Assembly: GCF_033473495.1 (NCBI RefSeq)
Contig: NC_088937.1
Coordinates: forward strand, 3,286,001-3,350,000
From: Cercospora beticola
Lineage: Eukaryota; Ascomycota; Dothideomycetes; Mycosphaerellales; Mycosphaerellaceae
Length of the DNA stretch: 64,000 nt
Reading direction: 5' to 3'
The position numbers were made by a program, and so were the translations under genes. Positions 33,620 through 43,569 of the stretch are shown in pieces. Below the pieces are notes generated by a model. It saw nothing but the letters and a program-made list of their open reading frames with translations. It was not told the origin of the DNA and searched no databases. How positions within the stretch are numbered: position 1 is the first letter of the stretch; every line of letters starts with the position of its first letter.

Positions 33620-35323
33620 ATGGTTTTCAGCTGGTTGGCATCGTGGGTGTTCGGACCTGTGGAAGAACCGCCCAGGCTGGTCCCCAGGCCACTTGGGAAC
33701 CTCAACGAATTAGCTGCACGTGCAAACACTGCTGCTGCGGCCACTATCGATACTACTGCTGCTGCGACCGACATAGCAGGACGACAAAGATTGAAGCCAT
33801 TTGTGCGTAAAAGTCAGCCTCAGCAAGAACCTCAGCAAGAACCTCAGCAAGATCTTCAGCAAGAGCCTCAGCAATACAGTAGAAGTGATTATGCTACCAT
33901 GTTCATCGACCTTTCAGCAAAGGTTAGGGAGCTAGAAGGAGAGGTCAGGGGCCTAGAAGGAGAGGTGGAAGAGAAGGACGATCTCCTAGCGGAGCTAAGC
34001 GAGGAGAACGCTCTTCTGGCTGCTACAGCGAAAGCGAAGGCACCGGAGCAGAAAGAGACTGGGACCCAAATGTCTTCACCACTTGGAAGCAAACGTCGCT
34101 CGCCTTCCCATTCTCCTGGTCCTTCCAAGCCTCGAAAAAAGGCCAAGCTCACGGAGAGGCAGATTGCCTCGCTGGTGAAATATGACGGCAAACACAGGCG
34201 AACTGGCCAAATCATCAACCCTGAAGGAGTGGTAGGAGGCATCATTTCCAGTCAATTTCCGACAACGCTCAAGAATTGGGAGTCGAAAGGTCTTCGCAAT
34301 ACTTCAGGTGCTGATTGCTATCGGAACGCCGCTCTCCAGGCTCTGCTCCACGTGCCGGCCGTCTACCATTTGCTGGGAAACATGCACCGCGATTGCAAAA
34401 AGAAGTTGGACAAGTGCGTTACGTGTGCATTGCAAGATGTGTTTCAACGCTACTGGAGCACTGAAAGACCTCAAAAAAAGAACGAGTATTTCCAGTACAA
34501 GGATTTGGACAAGGCCGTGCTTGCGAATATTCCTAAGGAACCAGCACCTGGCTCAAGTGCAGAAAGCCTCGTTGAGATGCGTGCCAACCGACAATTGGAT
34601 GCCTTGAACTATGTGCAGTTTCTTTTGGAACATCTCAGCAAGCTCTCTGACAACGATCTCCCCGAGAGCGTGGAGCAGGTCTTCGGTATGCTGTCATGGT
34701 CTTGGTGGCGGTGTGAAAACTGCGGAGAAAACCATGTAACCGAAGTTGGGTCGTCATCACGTATTCTTTCAGTGTTTGTTGACCAGTCGAAAGGACAGAA
34801 GACAATTGTAAACGCTGTGCGCAAAGAGTTAATCAACGAGGGCCTTGAAATTAGGTGTGAAACTGACGCCTGTGAACAGGCTCGAATTGATGCCGAAGAG
34901 GAGGAGGAAGAACCTCTGCGGACGAGGAAGTTCGAGCTCATCAGGACACCAGAAGTCTTGATTGTGCAGCAAAAGCGCTTCTCCATGACTAAAACCGGTG
35001 CCACGAAGAAGCTCATGGACAAAGTCGACTGTGAAGAATATCTCAATCTCGGTCCATACACAGGAGACGGCAGTGATGTCATCTACCGATTGGACGCTGT
35101 TGTTGCGCATATGGGAAAGGGTATTAGGGAAGGCCATTACGTTACTACTGTGCGGCGACAGGATGGTGACGGATTTGAGACGCTGAGTGACGAGGAAGTC
35201 TTACCAACAGACGACATTCAGCGCTTTTATTATCCTCAACTCCGAAGGAGCAAGTTGCAACCATATATCCTCTTCTACTCCAAGGTCAGGAGTGCCGTGG
35301 ACGTTGCTCCTGGGAAGAATTGA
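33620..35323 (+). CDS. USP-type deubiquitinase-like protease 1
   Basis: 567 residues, single exon. N-terminal half: a hydrophobic start, a Gln/Pro repeat (residues 67-86, from a 12-bp DNA repeat), a coiled coil rich in Leu/Glu (about 95-135) and a basic SKPRKKAKL signal. The USP catalytic core begins with GLRNTSGADCYRNAALQALL (Cys233). It continues with a zinc-ribbon-like pair (CENCG near 360; CETDACEQ near 415), TPEVLIVQQKRF, and the His box YRLDAVVAHMGKGIREGHYV (His506), and closes with the YILFYSKV end strand usual for USPs. USPs cut ubiquitin from proteins. The Cys box differs from the canonical GNTCYxN in the residues just before Cys. Two similar genes follow on the opposite strand. Activity and substrate are unknown; the family call is strong. 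Confidence 0.87.
   Translation: MVFSWLASWVFGPVEEPPRLVPRPLGNLNELAARANTAAAATIDTTAAATDIAGRQRLKPFVRKSQPQQEPQQEPQQDLQQEPQQYSRSDYATMFIDLSAKVRELEGEVRGLEGEVEEKDDLLAELSEENALLAATAKAKAPEQKETGTQMSSPLGSKRRSPSHSPGPSKPRKKAKLTERQIASLVKYDGKHRRTGQIINPEGVVGGIISSQFPTTLKNWESKGLRNTSGADCYRNAALQALLHVPAVYHLLGNMHRDCKKKLDKCVTCALQDVFQRYWSTERPQKKNEYFQYKDLDKAVLANIPKEPAPGSSAESLVEMRANRQLDALNYVQFLLEHLSKLSDNDLPESVEQVFGMLSWSWWRCENCGENHVTEVGSSSRILSVFVDQSKGQKTIVNAVRKELINEGLEIRCETDACEQARIDAEEEEEEPLRTRKFELIRTPEVLIVQQKRFSMTKTGATKKLMDKVDCEEYLNLGPYTGDGSDVIYRLDAVVAHMGKGIREGHYVTTVRRQDGDGFETLSDEEVLPTDDIQRFYYPQLRRSKLQPYILFYSKVRSAVDVAPGKN
33818..33875. repeat. 12-bp coding minisatellite, about 5 copies
   Basis: Unit CCTCAGCAAGAA repeated from 33818 with single-base changes in later copies. 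It is in frame and codes the PQQE/LQQE repeat of the first USP-like protein. Being a multiple of three, copy-number change would not break the frame. Confidence 0.9.
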
Positions 35324-37030
35324 TCGACAGGTGCCCTGTTCAACTCATAGACCCTCGTGTACAATAGAATTTTTCTTGATCCAGGACGTATAATGTTCTT
35401 TGAATGCTGTGTCTATAATATGAGGCGCCTGCGCTCTCCCCCATGCTCCAAACCCCAAGAAATGCCACCAAGCCAAGCAAGATCCACCATTACCCATCAA
35501 AGACGTTCATGACCTCCTGCCCTTCTTCACCGGCGCGTCGTGAACACCATTCCACGAATCAACCGCGTATTTCAGCGCAAAAGGCCAACCAAAAAAGAAA
35601 ATCACAGCTGGAACATAAAACCTTGTCGTTCGCGCCAATTGTGCCGTGTTTTTCTCCCATGCTACGCTGTGAGGTCGGAGTGTAGCTGCAGTGCGTTCGA
35701 AAGGGTGGGGTTCTTGAGATAGTTTGCGGGCTGCGCGGGCGGAGCGGATGAATGCTGGCTGTAGAGGGACGAGGAATTTAGCATATGAGTTTGCGGATGA
35801 TGGGGGAGGAAGGGTAGATATCTACCTCTGTGCTAGCAGCAGATGCTACTGCTGACGCTGGATTTATGGTGGCCATTTGGAGTGATGTGGGAATGGTGAT
35901 TGTTATGAGAAGTGCTTCGCTCGTGAAGGCGTTGGTGAGGTGTTTTCTGGATGAAAATCTATGTTGCTCGATCTGACTTGGGCCCAAAGGTGCTTGAAAG
36001 TAAGCTTCGATGTGTTGCTGTTATATGTGATGCAGATGAATCTCGTCGCGTACTCATCTTGCATTTATACATGAGTCCATAAGGCTGCATGTGTCATTCC
36101 GAATACGGAATCTGGACATGGCAAAGCTGCAGCATCCGGGACCGTGATGTTGCCGTGTGAAGAAGTCTCTGCATGATTGACCGTGCATGGCAGTCATGAG
36201 AACTGTGCCACTTCCAGACGTACGTAGGAGAAAAGGGCACATAGGCAGGGGTCGTAGGGCAGAGCAGGGATTATAGGGCTCGGGTAGGGATTGTGGTTGA
36301 AGAAGAGGACGAATGTCATAGCCAGCTCTCGTCATGTCTCTCGCCACTGGCCCATAGTGCCATCGGAGTACGCCAGCAGTAGGATGCTGACTGATCCAAA
36401 GTAATGTCTGTGCCGTTGGAAGGAAGGAAGAAGTCGGGAGTGAGAGCGAGTCTTGGCATCGGCGAGAAATCCGAAGGAAGCCACCTCACACCACCACTCG
36501 CACGACTTCGCTTCACTGCACTGGCTTCACGGAGCTCCGCAGCACGATTGTTTACCGCTCTTCCAGCACACTGAGACTGTCATTTCTCGGCTGCCGGATC
36601 TGTCAAGCGCTCAATGTCGCAGCCGAAACAGCATGCCATCACGCAGCTCCTGCACACGTCGACGGCAAGGCGAAGCTACAGGACAACTCACTCATCTTGA
36701 AGACCACGGAGGGCCGTCACGACTTGACCCAGAATGTGTTAAAACGGATAAAATACGCCTGAAGTGCCCAAAGCTGGCCGGACAGGTGCTCAGGTCAGCG
36801 TCTTTCGTCCGCAAGATCGCTTCTGATCGCCTCAATTCTCGATATCGCCATTGACGCGAAGCAAGAGTCATGGGCTATTCACGAAGCACAAGACCACGAA
36901 GGAAAAATTCTCGAAAGCTGAGTCGCTAAGTAGTGATATTGTTACAGCAAGTGCCAATCTGGGTTTGTCCTCAGCTATGCCTACACGCTATTTGATATCA
37001 GAAACAAACTCTCTGCTACTCGCCTGCGGG
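35324..37030. other. 1.7 kb convergent intergenic inside USP cluster
   Basis: Lies between the 3' ends of two USP-like genes that face each other. I looked for further USP boxes on both strands and saw none. Small frames at 35443-35722 and 36453-36854 have no domain. Confidence 0.45.
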
Positions 37031-38479
37031 TCACAGTTTAGTGTACATGAGTATAAAGGCCTCCCCTTTCCATCCCTGCGAGGTCGGCTTCAGCATCTCC
37101 TGGAAGTCGCCGCCTCTGGAAACAGCAATCTCGTCGCTGTCGTCGACGACCAAGAAGCCGTCTTCATCAATTCGTCTCACAGCAGCTACATAGTGTCCGC
37201 TGTCAATGTCAGATCCTTTGTGAGCGACCACCGAATCTAGACGATAGATACACTCCTCGTCCACAAGGCCCGGCTCACGGTGCGCGTTCAGATCAAGGAA
37301 TTCAGGATACCTGATCTCCGTGAATATCTTGTTCGCCAGATTGTCGAAGCGGCCGAATTGTATGAACAGTACTTCTGGAGCTTGTGTGATCGTTGTCACG
37401 ACCTGCCTTTCCGGACCGTCTGAATGTTGCTCGGTTGAAGCTGTGTTGGCTATGCAGAAAGCACTGTCGCATCTGATGCGGAAAGTACTTGCAAAATTCG
37501 ATTCGAGGCACGATTTCAGCGTCCTTCCATCTTCCAGGCCTTCTTGATTGAGTGGCACGTACAGGCCCAGCTGCATTGTCTTGGACTTGTCGGATTTCGT
37601 TCTGCCGCAATCGGTACATGTCCAAGCCTGTTGTGTTTCGAGCTCGAACATGTCGTCGAAAGAAATTCCATCGCCATCGCTCTTTTTGGACTGGATCTGC
37701 TCGCGAATGAGGTATCCCAGGAATTCCCGCGCGTCGCTCTGCGCGTTCAAAAGGATATCGTTCTTCAAATCCTCAAAGTCCGCCGGAAGGTTCGCTTCCA
37801 GCGCTTGATGGAATTCGTCATACAAAGACTGGTCAACGGCGTGGACGCCTGATGGGATCATGGCCCACTCGTCGTCCACAGAAATCCCCTCATATGCCCA
37901 ATAAACATGGCATATGTCCTGAATACAACACACCAGGCATCCGCTCGAATGAGTCGTGCAATTTCTGTGGATCACACCCATGTAGCGATAGAACGCTGGC
38001 AAGTGCAAGAGAGCTTGAAGTACGGCGCTCCGATAACAGTCGTTCCCTCGGTTGTATAGACCTTTCGATGCCGGGAACCAGACGTCTGGAAACTCACTCC
38101 ATCTACCTTCCATTCCTTGGTCGGGCTGGACCTGGCGGCCTAGCTGGCCATCCTCTGTAACGAGGAAGCCGTCCCACTTGTAAAACTCTGCATCTGATGA
38201 ATGTTGCTGGTCTGTGGGCGACGGTGTGCCTGGCGACGATAGTGATGAAGATAATGAAGGTGTTCGCATTCTCCTTGGACTCGATGCCTCTGGTAGCCAT
38301 GCCCAGTCTTCGACGGGAGACCTTTTGGCAGGCGACTCGACTATCGGCGGTGTTTGGGTTCTATCGACCATCGGCGACGTCAAGAAATTTCCGGCCATAA
38401 TGTCAAACGATGATAGTCTCTGGCGCTTGGGCGATGGACTTGGAGTTCTAGCCTGCTGACTCCGTGGACTTTTTGTCAT
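37031..38479 (-). CDS. USP-type deubiquitinase-like protease 2
   Basis: 482 residues, single exon, from the ATG at 38479. The N terminus is Ser/Pro-rich with a basic nuclear-signal-like KRQRLSS and several SP/TP sites. Catalytic core: GLYNRGNDCYRSAVLQALLH (Cys148), zinc pair WTCTDCGRTK and IRCDSAFC, APEVLFIQFGRF, His box YRLDSVVAHKGSDIDSGHYV (His429), the following DGFLVVDDSDE, which would supply the third catalytic Asp/Asn, and the end strand AFILMYTKL. It has the same block order and spacing as the genes at 33620 and 38817, but overall similarity is low outside the boxes, so duplication is old or evolution fast. A TATA-like element lies 64-71 bp upstream of the start. Predicted to act on ubiquitin or a related modifier, possibly in the nucleus (inference). 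Confidence 0.87.
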   Translation of the reverse strand: MTKSPRSQQARTPSPSPKRQRLSSFDIMAGNFLTSPMVDRTQTPPIVESPAKRSPVEDWAWLPEASSPRRMRTPSLSSSLSSPGTPSPTDQQHSSDAEFYKWDGFLVTEDGQLGRQVQPDQGMEGRWSEFPDVWFPASKGLYNRGNDCYRSAVLQALLHLPAFYRYMGVIHRNCTTHSSGCLVCCIQDICHVYWAYEGISVDDEWAMIPSGVHAVDQSLYDEFHQALEANLPADFEDLKNDILLNAQSDAREFLGYLIREQIQSKKSDGDGISFDDMFELETQQAWTCTDCGRTKSDKSKTMQLGLYVPLNQEGLEDGRTLKSCLESNFASTFRIRCDSAFCIANTASTEQHSDGPERQVVTTITQAPEVLFIQFGRFDNLANKIFTEIRYPEFLDLNAHREPGLVDEECIYRLDSVVAHKGSDIDSGHYVAAVRRIDEDGFLVVDDSDEIAVSRGGDFQEMLKPTSQGWKGEAFILMYTKL

Positions 38480-38816
38480 TGCTGCGTCGGTGAATAAGTC
38501 GTGCTAATAAATGAAACTAGGGTGAATACTTGTCGTCAGCGACTTTTATACTTTGGGTTGATAGTGCGTATTCTGAGCAGAAACAAAGCGGTGAGAGCAT
38601 TTGACCGGACGACTGGAGGGTTGTTATAAGTCTATCGTTTGTTACCACTCCGGACATGGACAATGCCTCTTTGTTCCCTTTCTTGGCATTGTTTCTTTGA
38701 CTGAGACGGGAATCCCGATCAGTCTCTCGACGGGCCATTCGAAAGCTTCGATGAAGTCTACATCATGCTGAAGCAGGATCGAGAAGCTCTAGAGTTTCAA
38801 CAGAAAAGATTGCAAT
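38480..38816. other. short intergenic between USP-like genes 2 and 3
   Basis: 337 bp holding the promoter of gene 2 and the 3' flank of gene 3; both are transcribed on the minus strand. Nothing else seen. Confidence 0.5.
38543..38550 (-). promoter_or_regulatory. TATA box of USP-like gene 2
   Basis: TATAAAAG on the minus strand, 64-71 bp upstream of the ATG at 38479. Sequence and position are suitable for a core promoter. Confidence 0.55.
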
Positions 38817-40100
38817 TTACAAGCGGCTATATATACACACAAAAGGCGAGAAGGCGGCTTTCTCGACGTTTCCGGACTTGTTGAAGGTCTCCATCGTCTT
38901 GAAGTTGCCCGACGACAGTATCTCTCTCATGTCGTTCAAAACTTCATACCGGCTAGATAAATCACGTGCGGCCGCAATGTAGTGGCCCTTTCTGGTCGTT
39001 TTCCCCCGGTGGCCCACCACTCCGTCCAGTCGATACACGCAATCTTGCTTCAAGTTTTGGCCACGATACGCATTCAAGTTCAGAAACTCAGGATACCTTA
39101 CACGCTGCTCGATCTTCGACACTGTGCCTTCCTCGGTAAACTTGAAGCGCGCAATGCGTACCACCAAGACTTCAGGTGCCCGTGTGATACGTCGCGTGAG
39201 GAGTCTTCGAGGTCCATCTATGGCCTCGCTGGTATCTCTGCGCTCCTGGCACTCATCGCTATCGCACCAGACTGTGACTTTCTCGTAGAAGAAGCCGTTG
39301 TGAATGTACCACGGAACGCCGTGACCTTTCTCCTTATCGGAAAATTCAACGGTCAAGCCGAGCTGTCCAGTCTTCTCGTCTTGAATGCGTGATTCATTGC
39401 CACAATGTCGGCATGTCCAACTCCGCTCACATTCCAGCTCGAAGAAATCTCTCAAAAGCGATGCATCCATACCGGGGACCTCGGCGAGACATTCTCTGAC
39501 GAGATAGTCTATGAACATGAAGGCATCACTTTGACGATCCTTTTCGACCTCTCTCGCTGTTTGTAGGTCTCGCGGCGGACTCTTCTTGCATGCCGCTGTG
39601 AAGACTTCAAGCCTGCCGCCAGAGACTTCAGTCACGCCAGAATTGCCAGGTTGAACCCCTGGTGCGTTCCAATAGCGCCATATGAGTTCCTGCAGCGCGC
39701 AGACGACACAGTATTCCGACGTTACGTAACAGTCCTGGTGGACTTTGCCCAGGAATTGATAGAATTGTGGTGAATGGAAGAGTGCTTGCAAGCTTGCGTT
39801 CCGGTAGCAGAGATTGTTGGGATTGTGCATTGCCTTCGATTGCGGATGTCTGACCCTGGGAAACGCTGTTCTGGAGATTTCGTCCTCGTAGTATGGCCCA
39901 ACACGTGCGTTGCCCTCAACTTTGTTCTTGCTCTTCACCTGAGGTGGAAAGATTGGAGTTGTAAGAGGGGAAGGAGTACTAGCAGGGGGCGTGCGTACTC
40001 GTGGACGCTTAGCCGCAGGAGGGGGGGCATCGTCCTGGGCAGTTCGCTTTTGGCCTTGGCCAACTACCTTGAGAGGGTATCGATATTGTCTACGGGCCAT
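38817..40100 (-). CDS. USP-type deubiquitinase-like protease 3
   Basis: 427 residues, single exon, from the ATG at 40100. The shortest of the three paralogs. A basic N terminus with PAAKRPRVRTPP resembles a nuclear signal. Core: AMHNPNNLCYRNASLQALFH (Cys98), zinc pair WTCRHCGNES and VWCDSDECQ, APEVLVVRIARFKF, His box YRLDGVVGHRGKTTRKGHYI (His373) and the end strand FVCIYSRL. In the Cys box the canonical Gly-Asn-Thr before Cys is replaced by Asn-Asn-Leu, so the oxyanion-hole Asn may be placed differently, and activity is not assured. Block order equals that of the two neighbouring genes. Situated 434 bp from the end of a sugar transporter gene on the same strand. Confidence 0.86.
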   Translation of the reverse strand: MARRQYRYPLKVVGQGQKRTAQDDAPPPAAKRPRVRTPPASTPSPLTTPIFPPQVKSKNKVEGNARVGPYYEDEISRTAFPRVRHPQSKAMHNPNNLCYRNASLQALFHSPQFYQFLGKVHQDCYVTSEYCVVCALQELIWRYWNAPGVQPGNSGVTEVSGGRLEVFTAACKKSPPRDLQTAREVEKDRQSDAFMFIDYLVRECLAEVPGMDASLLRDFFELECERSWTCRHCGNESRIQDEKTGQLGLTVEFSDKEKGHGVPWYIHNGFFYEKVTVWCDSDECQERRDTSEAIDGPRRLLTRRITRAPEVLVVRIARFKFTEEGTVSKIEQRVRYPEFLNLNAYRGQNLKQDCVYRLDGVVGHRGKTTRKGHYIAAARDLSSRYEVLNDMREILSSGNFKTMETFNKSGNVEKAAFSPFVCIYSRL

Positions 40101-40534
40101 TATAGGTGATTGTGAAAGTGCGATATTCTCTTGCAGGATCGAACTTCATGTTCGCTGTTACTTGTTCTCCTTAGCTCTGCGGGAACAAAGAGACCTGCTT
40201 ACAGTATCGCCGGAAAGGGACGAATGTATCCTTGACATGCCACACCGATCAGAACAAAGGAGATCCGAAACGACGATGATCGATAAGACGATCGTGCGGG
40301 CATCGGAGTACCATGGGATGCGCCTGTGAAGAAGAGCAGGAGGTCGTGACTCGGCTGACAAGAGAAGAAAGATTGTTTTTCTTGAAGCATGGAGCATGGT
40401 AAGTCGGGCTTGGTCTTGGTGTTAGTGCTCCTAGACGGACGGGCGTAGACTCTTACCTTTTCGTCAGTGGGAATACTGAATTAATCTCATGAATTATTCG
40501 TATTCTGCAACGATACTTTGATGCATTCCTGGCA
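40101..40534. other. USP-like 3 promoter and MFS 3' flank
   Basis: Both neighbours are on the minus strand. No gene seen; frames at 40158-40397 are shadows without features. Confidence 0.5.
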
Positions 40535-42416
40535 CTATGCCTGCTCAACGTGCACAACATGTCCGACCTCGTCCAAAGCGACCTTGGTCTTCTTCGTCGA
40601 AGCCTTGCGCGGGTTATCTGCCTCGAAAATCTCCTTAAGCTCTTCCAAAGTCTTTCCTGCTGTCTCCACGAAGAACTGCATAGTATGTCAGATTTTGTCC
40701 CGGGTTCACAACGCTGATCACAACTTACGAAGTAAATAACGACCAATTCTACGCAAATCCAGCCAATGTAGACGAGGTAGAGTTTCCATCCGATCTTCTC
40801 AATACCAACACTGATTCCGTAGGTGTTGACCATGATGGCAACGTTCAGGAAGAGGAAGTTGAGACCGCTACCCTTGGCGCGAGTACGGTTCTCGAGACAT
40901 TCAACGGCGTAGAGAGTTTGCAGTGGAGTCCAACCCTGCAAAGTGTTAGTATGATCACCGCTGTGTACTCCTGTTTCTCCTTCCACGTACCCATGCAAAG
41001 CAAATGCCGAACAGGTAGATGCTGACAATAGTGCCGTAAGACAAATCTCTGTTGGTCTCTGATGCCGCGGTGAACGCAGTCAGGAGCACATAAGAGAAAA
41101 GACCACCAGCCAAACCAATCAGCAACATCGGCCGTCTTCCCAGTCGATCGAGCAGAGTGGCACCGTAGAGGGCTCCCAGGAAACTGAAGATTGGATTGAT
41201 CGCGTTGATAAGCAATTGAGTGCTCGCGCTTCCGATTCCGGCCTGCTTCACCATTTGGGGCATGAAATACGAGACCACGTTGTTACCGGACCATTGACCG
41301 AAGAAGGACATGGCGATAACCATGAAGAGTCGGTATCGGGCGGCCTTGGTGTTGAAGAGCTCGCGGAAGTCCCACCATGGGTTCTCGTTTCGGGTAGCGC
41401 TCATGTCTCCGACAATTTGTTCGACTTGCAGGGTGACGAGAGGTGATGATGGGTTGCCGTCTCCATGGTATTTTGCCATAACAGCGATCGCGTCTTCTCT
41501 TCGATCGTGCCTGAAATAGTTAGCTGTGGGCGCATCTCAGAGCTGGCACATATGCTTACATGATCAGCCATCTGGGAGATTCCGGGAAGAACATGATAAA
41601 GCACATGACAATAGCAGGCATAATGCACTGAACGACGGTGGGTGTTCGCCACGCCCAAGAGGAGTCTGGCATGTGCTTCTCTGTTCCGTATGTTGTCCAT
41701 CCTGCAATGATATTTCCGAGCCACCAGAAGTTGTTGTACATTCCTGCCATGGTACCACGGTATGCTGGGTGTGCGAGTTCGACCGTGTATGCTGGACCGG
41801 CTGCTGAGGCGATACTGGCTCCGAAGCCCAAAACGAAACGTCCCGCAATGAAGTGGCCCTGAGTATTCGCTGTCGTCTGAATAGCAGTACCTGGAATTGT
41901 GTCAACTATGGTTTTGCGCTCTCTCCTGTCATGAGCACATACCGACGAGGACAAGGAAACATCCAATGAAGATACAAATCCTTCTTCCGTATCCATCTGC
42001 AAGCAGACCACAGAATGGGAATGCAGCAATCTGGCCGAGCTGGTAGATGATGAAAATGATACCAGTCGAGCTACCGGCGCCGCTCAGTCCGAAGGTCTGC
42101 TGGTAGGCGGGCATAGCGTTGATAGCTCCCATCAAACTCGAATCGAAACCGTTCATTGCTACGCAGACTCAGCTTTGTTCCAGGACTCAAACCGCTGAGT
42201 CGACTTACTGGAGACAAGATATCCGATTGACATGATCATGTAGAGCTGAACCATTCCACGACTCCATAGATTGGGCTTGTGAGCTTCCACAGCTGCCGCC
42301 AGGGCTACTGAGTGGACAGCAGCCTCCTTGACCACCGGACCTTTCTGAATGTCATCTTCGACATCAGTGACATGCTGTGTCGACTGCAAATCTCTCTTCT
42401 CATCGGCGGTATCCAT
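40535..42416 (-). CDS. MFS sugar carrier, lactose-permease-like
   Basis: Six exons on the minus strand: 42416-42209, 42158-41943, 41890-41560, 41510-40991, 40935-40729 and 40675-40535; five introns of 49-55 nt; 540 residues in a continuous frame. Sugar-porter signatures are present: MNGFDSSLMGAI in TM1, DGYGRR after TM2, GRFVLGFGAS, PESPRWLI at the end of TM6, and the PVYxxE-like LYAVECLENRTRAKG after TM10, then FFVETAGKTLEELKEIFE at the start of the C-terminal tail. This set fits the fungal lactose/hexose permease group in the plasma membrane (proton symport). The exact sugar cannot be told. No glycosidase operon-like partner exists, although a GH5 enzyme gene lies next on the same strand. 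Confidence 0.91.
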
Positions 42417-43569
42417 AGTGCTGCGGCGGGTGAAGCGACACTGCCGGGAAATGGTATTGAAAGAGACACACAAAAATCCGGACTTGCTCAAACCCGGGCA
42501 AGCACCAGATCTATATCAAGTTCTGGCAAGGATGCATATGAGATTTAGCCCGTGGTGGTCGCCACGGGCCCCCAGGTCCTCCACACTCGCGTGGCTTGGG
42601 GTAGCAAGGACCATCAATTCCTGTTTCGGGCCTTGGCTGCGGTTGTACAAACGAGACCTACGTGCTGCCGAGATGCTAGACTGCTTTAAGCTGCAGCTGT
42701 ACAGTGGCACAAGAGCTTGGTATGGGTCAGGATGGGCCGAGGACGAGACTTGTCACCCGGCGGTGGCGTTTTTACTGAGAGCTTGCACTGTCTTCTTGCA
42801 TGCGCGTTCGTTCGGCCGTCATTCGGGCTGCTCCTGCATGTTGCGTGGCCTGCCTACTAGCTGTATGGTAGGCGTGGTGCGAGACATGACAGGACATCCG
42901 CCGCTATGGTACGACGACCGGTCTAGGTTTTCATTGTGCCGACCATTGCCGACGATGCCTGCCGCGCATCACCCTCGTGCATGGAGATGAGGAGATGTTG
43001 CGGAGTTCGCCCTCCGACCGACAGCAACATCTGTACAGTGTGCAATGGTATAGAGGCTGTTGCGCCACAGTAGCAGCATAGTCGACGACAGCTTTGTGCT
43101 CGGTGCGAATCGGTTCGAGGTGAAGGATTTGGGAGGTGAGGAGAAGCGCAAAAGCGAGGTTGGTGGAAGAACTCTGGCAGAATCGTGCTCGGCTCCTGCC
43201 AGCCAGTCGCCGACCGTCTGACTTGCCCATTTCTCGTCAATGGCCCATGTCCCTGAACAGACCAAGTCCGTCTGCACACTTGACTCGCTTTGGATGACTT
43301 TCCGGATCACATGACAGAGCATTCGTTGACTTGGACGTGGAAGTCGGAATGTGGAGGAGCAGACGAGAGTTTGGGAGAACATCAGAGATTCAGAGTTTCT
43401 CGAAAGACTTGGCCGAGATCGTGCCGACACGGACGAGTATACCGATTTCGTCTTCAAGACACAGAAATGTCAAAGGCATGCAGATACCGAGATGTGCTTC
43501 ATGATTCATCGGACTACGCACGAGAAGGTGGTACCAAACCTTCAGCCACAACTCATCAAGATCTGTTCA
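42417..43569. other. upstream region of sugar carrier
   Basis: 1.15 kb between two minus-strand genes; contains the carrier's promoter and the GH5 3' flank. A plus frame at 42349-42990 (213 codons) overlaps the carrier's first exon and has no domain, so it is not called. Confidence 0.5.

Noticed and set aside
35324..37030. A fourth USP-like copy or remnant between genes 1 and 2
   Set aside because: No Cys-box or His-box-like sequence found on either strand in this interval.
37544..37852. 102-codon plus frames inside USP-like gene 2
   Set aside because: Antisense shadows of the USP-like coding sequence.
42349..42990. 213-codon plus frame
   Set aside because: Begins inside the first exon of the sugar carrier on the other strand and continues into its promoter; no domain.
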